From contig DATDCV010000659.1 in NCBI GenBank assembly GCA_036524155.1, positions 1 through 7,032 on the forward strand: 7,032 nt of DNA, written 5' to 3'. Below, one piece after another: positions 6,249 through 7,032 of the stretch. The translations under genes were made by a program, and so were the position numbers. Position 1 is the stretch's first letter, and each line of letters opens with the position of its first letter. Under the pieces are notes generated by a model that saw only the letters and a program-made list of their open reading frames with translations, had not been told where the DNA came from and did no database searches. Source of the stretch: DATDCV01 sp036524155. GTDB lineage: Bacteria; Verrucomicrobiota; Verrucomicrobiia; Limisphaerales; UBA8199.

Positions 6249-6320
6249 ACTTCAACCCGCTTGCGTGTTCGCTGCCCCGATGCTACTGTCCTCCAGCTTT
6301 TCTGGCAGCAACGATTGATT

Positions 6321-7028
6321 ATGAACGGAACTACTGCACTATTAACCACCAGCATACTGGCACTGGCCTTCCAGGTTGCCCTCGCCGGCGACATCACCGG
6401 CACCGTGATTCTGAAGGGCACTCCGCCGAAGGAGAAGGATATCACGCCGCTCAAGGACGATGCGACCTGCGGCAAATTGCATAGCGAAATGCCCACGACC
6501 AAATTCTACGTGGTCGGCCCCAAGCAGGAGCTTGCCGACGTGGTGATCTCGGTCCAGGGAATCAGCGGAAAATCTGCCGGCGCCTCCGCCCCGCCAGTGA
6601 CCCTCGACCAGAAGGGATGCGAGTACGTGCCGCAGATCCTGGCGGTCCAGACCGACCAGAAAATCGTGGTCAAGAACTCGGATCCTGTTCTTCACAATGT
6701 GCATGACCTCCCCACCGTTGCCGGCAACAAGGAACAGAACATGGCGCAACTGCCCGGCGGGGCCGATCTGCCGTTTAGTTTTTCGAAGCCCGAGGAATTC
6801 CTGAAGTTTAAATGCGACGTTCACACGTGGATGTTCGCCTGGGTAAGCGTTTTTGATCACCCTTATTTTGCGGTTTCGGCCAAAGACGGCACATTCAAGA
6901 TCGCGAATGTGCCGGCGGGGAAATACACGTTGAAGGCGGTTCATCGGAAAGCGGGGGCGGTGACGCAGGAGATTGAAGTAAAGGACGGTGAACCGGCAAA
7001 GGTCGAGTTCACCTTGGAAGCGAAGTAA
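6321..7028 (+). CDS. Exported cupredoxin-like copper protein with C-terminal carboxypeptidase-regulatory-like domain
   Basis: A 235-residue exported protein. Residues 1-22 are a signal peptide (hydrophobic core, cut after VALA-LAG, about residue 22 or 23). The middle domain (about 105-182) is cupredoxin-like, with a complete candidate type 1 copper set: His125 (VLHNVHDL), then Cys165, His168 and Met171 in CDVHTWM. That C-x2-H-x2-M spacing matches the short amicyanin-type ligand loop. Cys50 and Cys100 may form a disulfide. Residues 183-235 (DGTFKIANVPAGKYTLKAVH, then a Glu/Lys-rich strand) resemble a carboxypeptidase-regulatory/transthyretin-like beta domain. Such proteins are often labelled methylamine utilization or plastocyanin-like. 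A role in periplasmic electron transfer or copper binding is inferred. ATG 6321 is chosen because it begins the signal peptide; the in-frame TTG at 6261 would add 20 residues that disrupt it. No clear Shine-Dalgarno sequence precedes it. The gene is complete and ends 4 bases before the window edge. Confidence 0.85.
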   Translation: MNGTTALLTTSILALAFQVALAGDITGTVILKGTPPKEKDITPLKDDATCGKLHSEMPTTKFYVVGPKQELADVVISVQGISGKSAGASAPPVTLDQKGCEYVPQILAVQTDQKIVVKNSDPVLHNVHDLPTVAGNKEQNMAQLPGGADLPFSFSKPEEFLKFKCDVHTWMFAWVSVFDHPYFAVSAKDGTFKIANVPAGKYTLKAVHRKAGAVTQEIEVKDGEPAKVEFTLEAK

Positions 7029-7032
7029 ACCA

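Larger units (their letters stand above)
5975..6320. other. Divergent intergenic region between iorA and the cupredoxin gene
   Basis: 346 bases separate the iorA start (minus strand) from the cupredoxin gene start (plus strand), so promoters for both should lie here. It contains the palindromic repeat at 6039-6120 and the TATAAT box with flanking inverted repeat at 6219-6248. Bases 6122-6205 hold nothing I recognise. No convincing sigma70 promoter was found for iorA; TTAGAT on the minus strand around 6010-6015 is a weak -10 candidate. Reading frames running into this region from both genes look accidental. Confidence 0.6.

Noticed and set aside
6271..6309. GCTGCC...GGCAGC stem in the leader of the cupredoxin gene as a riboswitch or RNA thermometer
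   Set aside because: Only six base pairs close a 27-base loop, with no known riboswitch core and no ribosome binding site clearly sequestered.
6342..6944. 200-codon minus-strand frame antisense to the cupredoxin gene
   Set aside because: The plus-strand frame has a signal peptide and a full copper-ligand set. The antisense frame is Arg/His-rich with no motif.
1..7032. Search for a defence island, CRISPR array, prophage or insertion sequence
   Set aside because: No transposase, integrase, Cas, toxin-antitoxin or restriction motifs were seen. AddA is a housekeeping recombination enzyme and does not by itself indicate a defence locus.

Overview
The window is a G+C-rich bacterial chromosomal segment with seven protein-coding genes and little non-coding DNA. 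The gene types, a secreted protein with a 'KLAQAGV...DQIITLTQSGV' core and a palindromic repeat built on GAGTCGGAGCGCCGA suggest a soil or freshwater Verrucomicrobiota (Limisphaerales/Pedosphaera-like) genome. This is an impression from recognised sequence styles, not a database result.

Layout. Bases 2-1672 (+) hold the C-terminal part of an AddA-type helicase-nuclease whose start lies off the left edge. Its stop codon interlocks with that of a convergent gene (1669-2427, -), a secreted protein of unknown function. Upstream of that, on the minus strand, lies a 129-base gap and then a tight cluster. In transcription order this is iorA (5974-4316), iorB (4257-3712), a PaaI-type hotdog thioesterase (3715-3263) and a soluble helical protein of unknown function (3270-2557). 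The last three overlap by a few bases, so they are probably one transcript. A 346-base divergent intergenic region (5975-6320) then holds a structured palindromic repeat and a TATAAT box bracketed by an inverted repeat. The last gene (6321-7028, +) encodes an exported cupredoxin-like copper protein with a C-terminal carboxypeptidase-regulatory-like domain.

How the genes fit together. IorA and IorB form an indolepyruvate (aryl-pyruvate) oxidoreductase that decarboxylates transaminated aromatic amino acids to arylacetyl-CoA. The adjoining thioesterase could hydrolyse such CoA esters, giving a short route from aryl-pyruvate to arylacetate. IorA appears to lack the usual C-terminal double-cluster ferredoxin domain, so its electron acceptor is uncertain. 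AddA belongs to double-strand break repair and is unrelated to the cluster. The cupredoxin is probably a periplasmic electron carrier or copper-binding protein.

I see no CRISPR array, RNA gene, transposase, prophage gene or recognisable defence system. The most unusual items are the repeat with covarying hairpins, the ferredoxin-less IorA and the two uncharacterised proteins.
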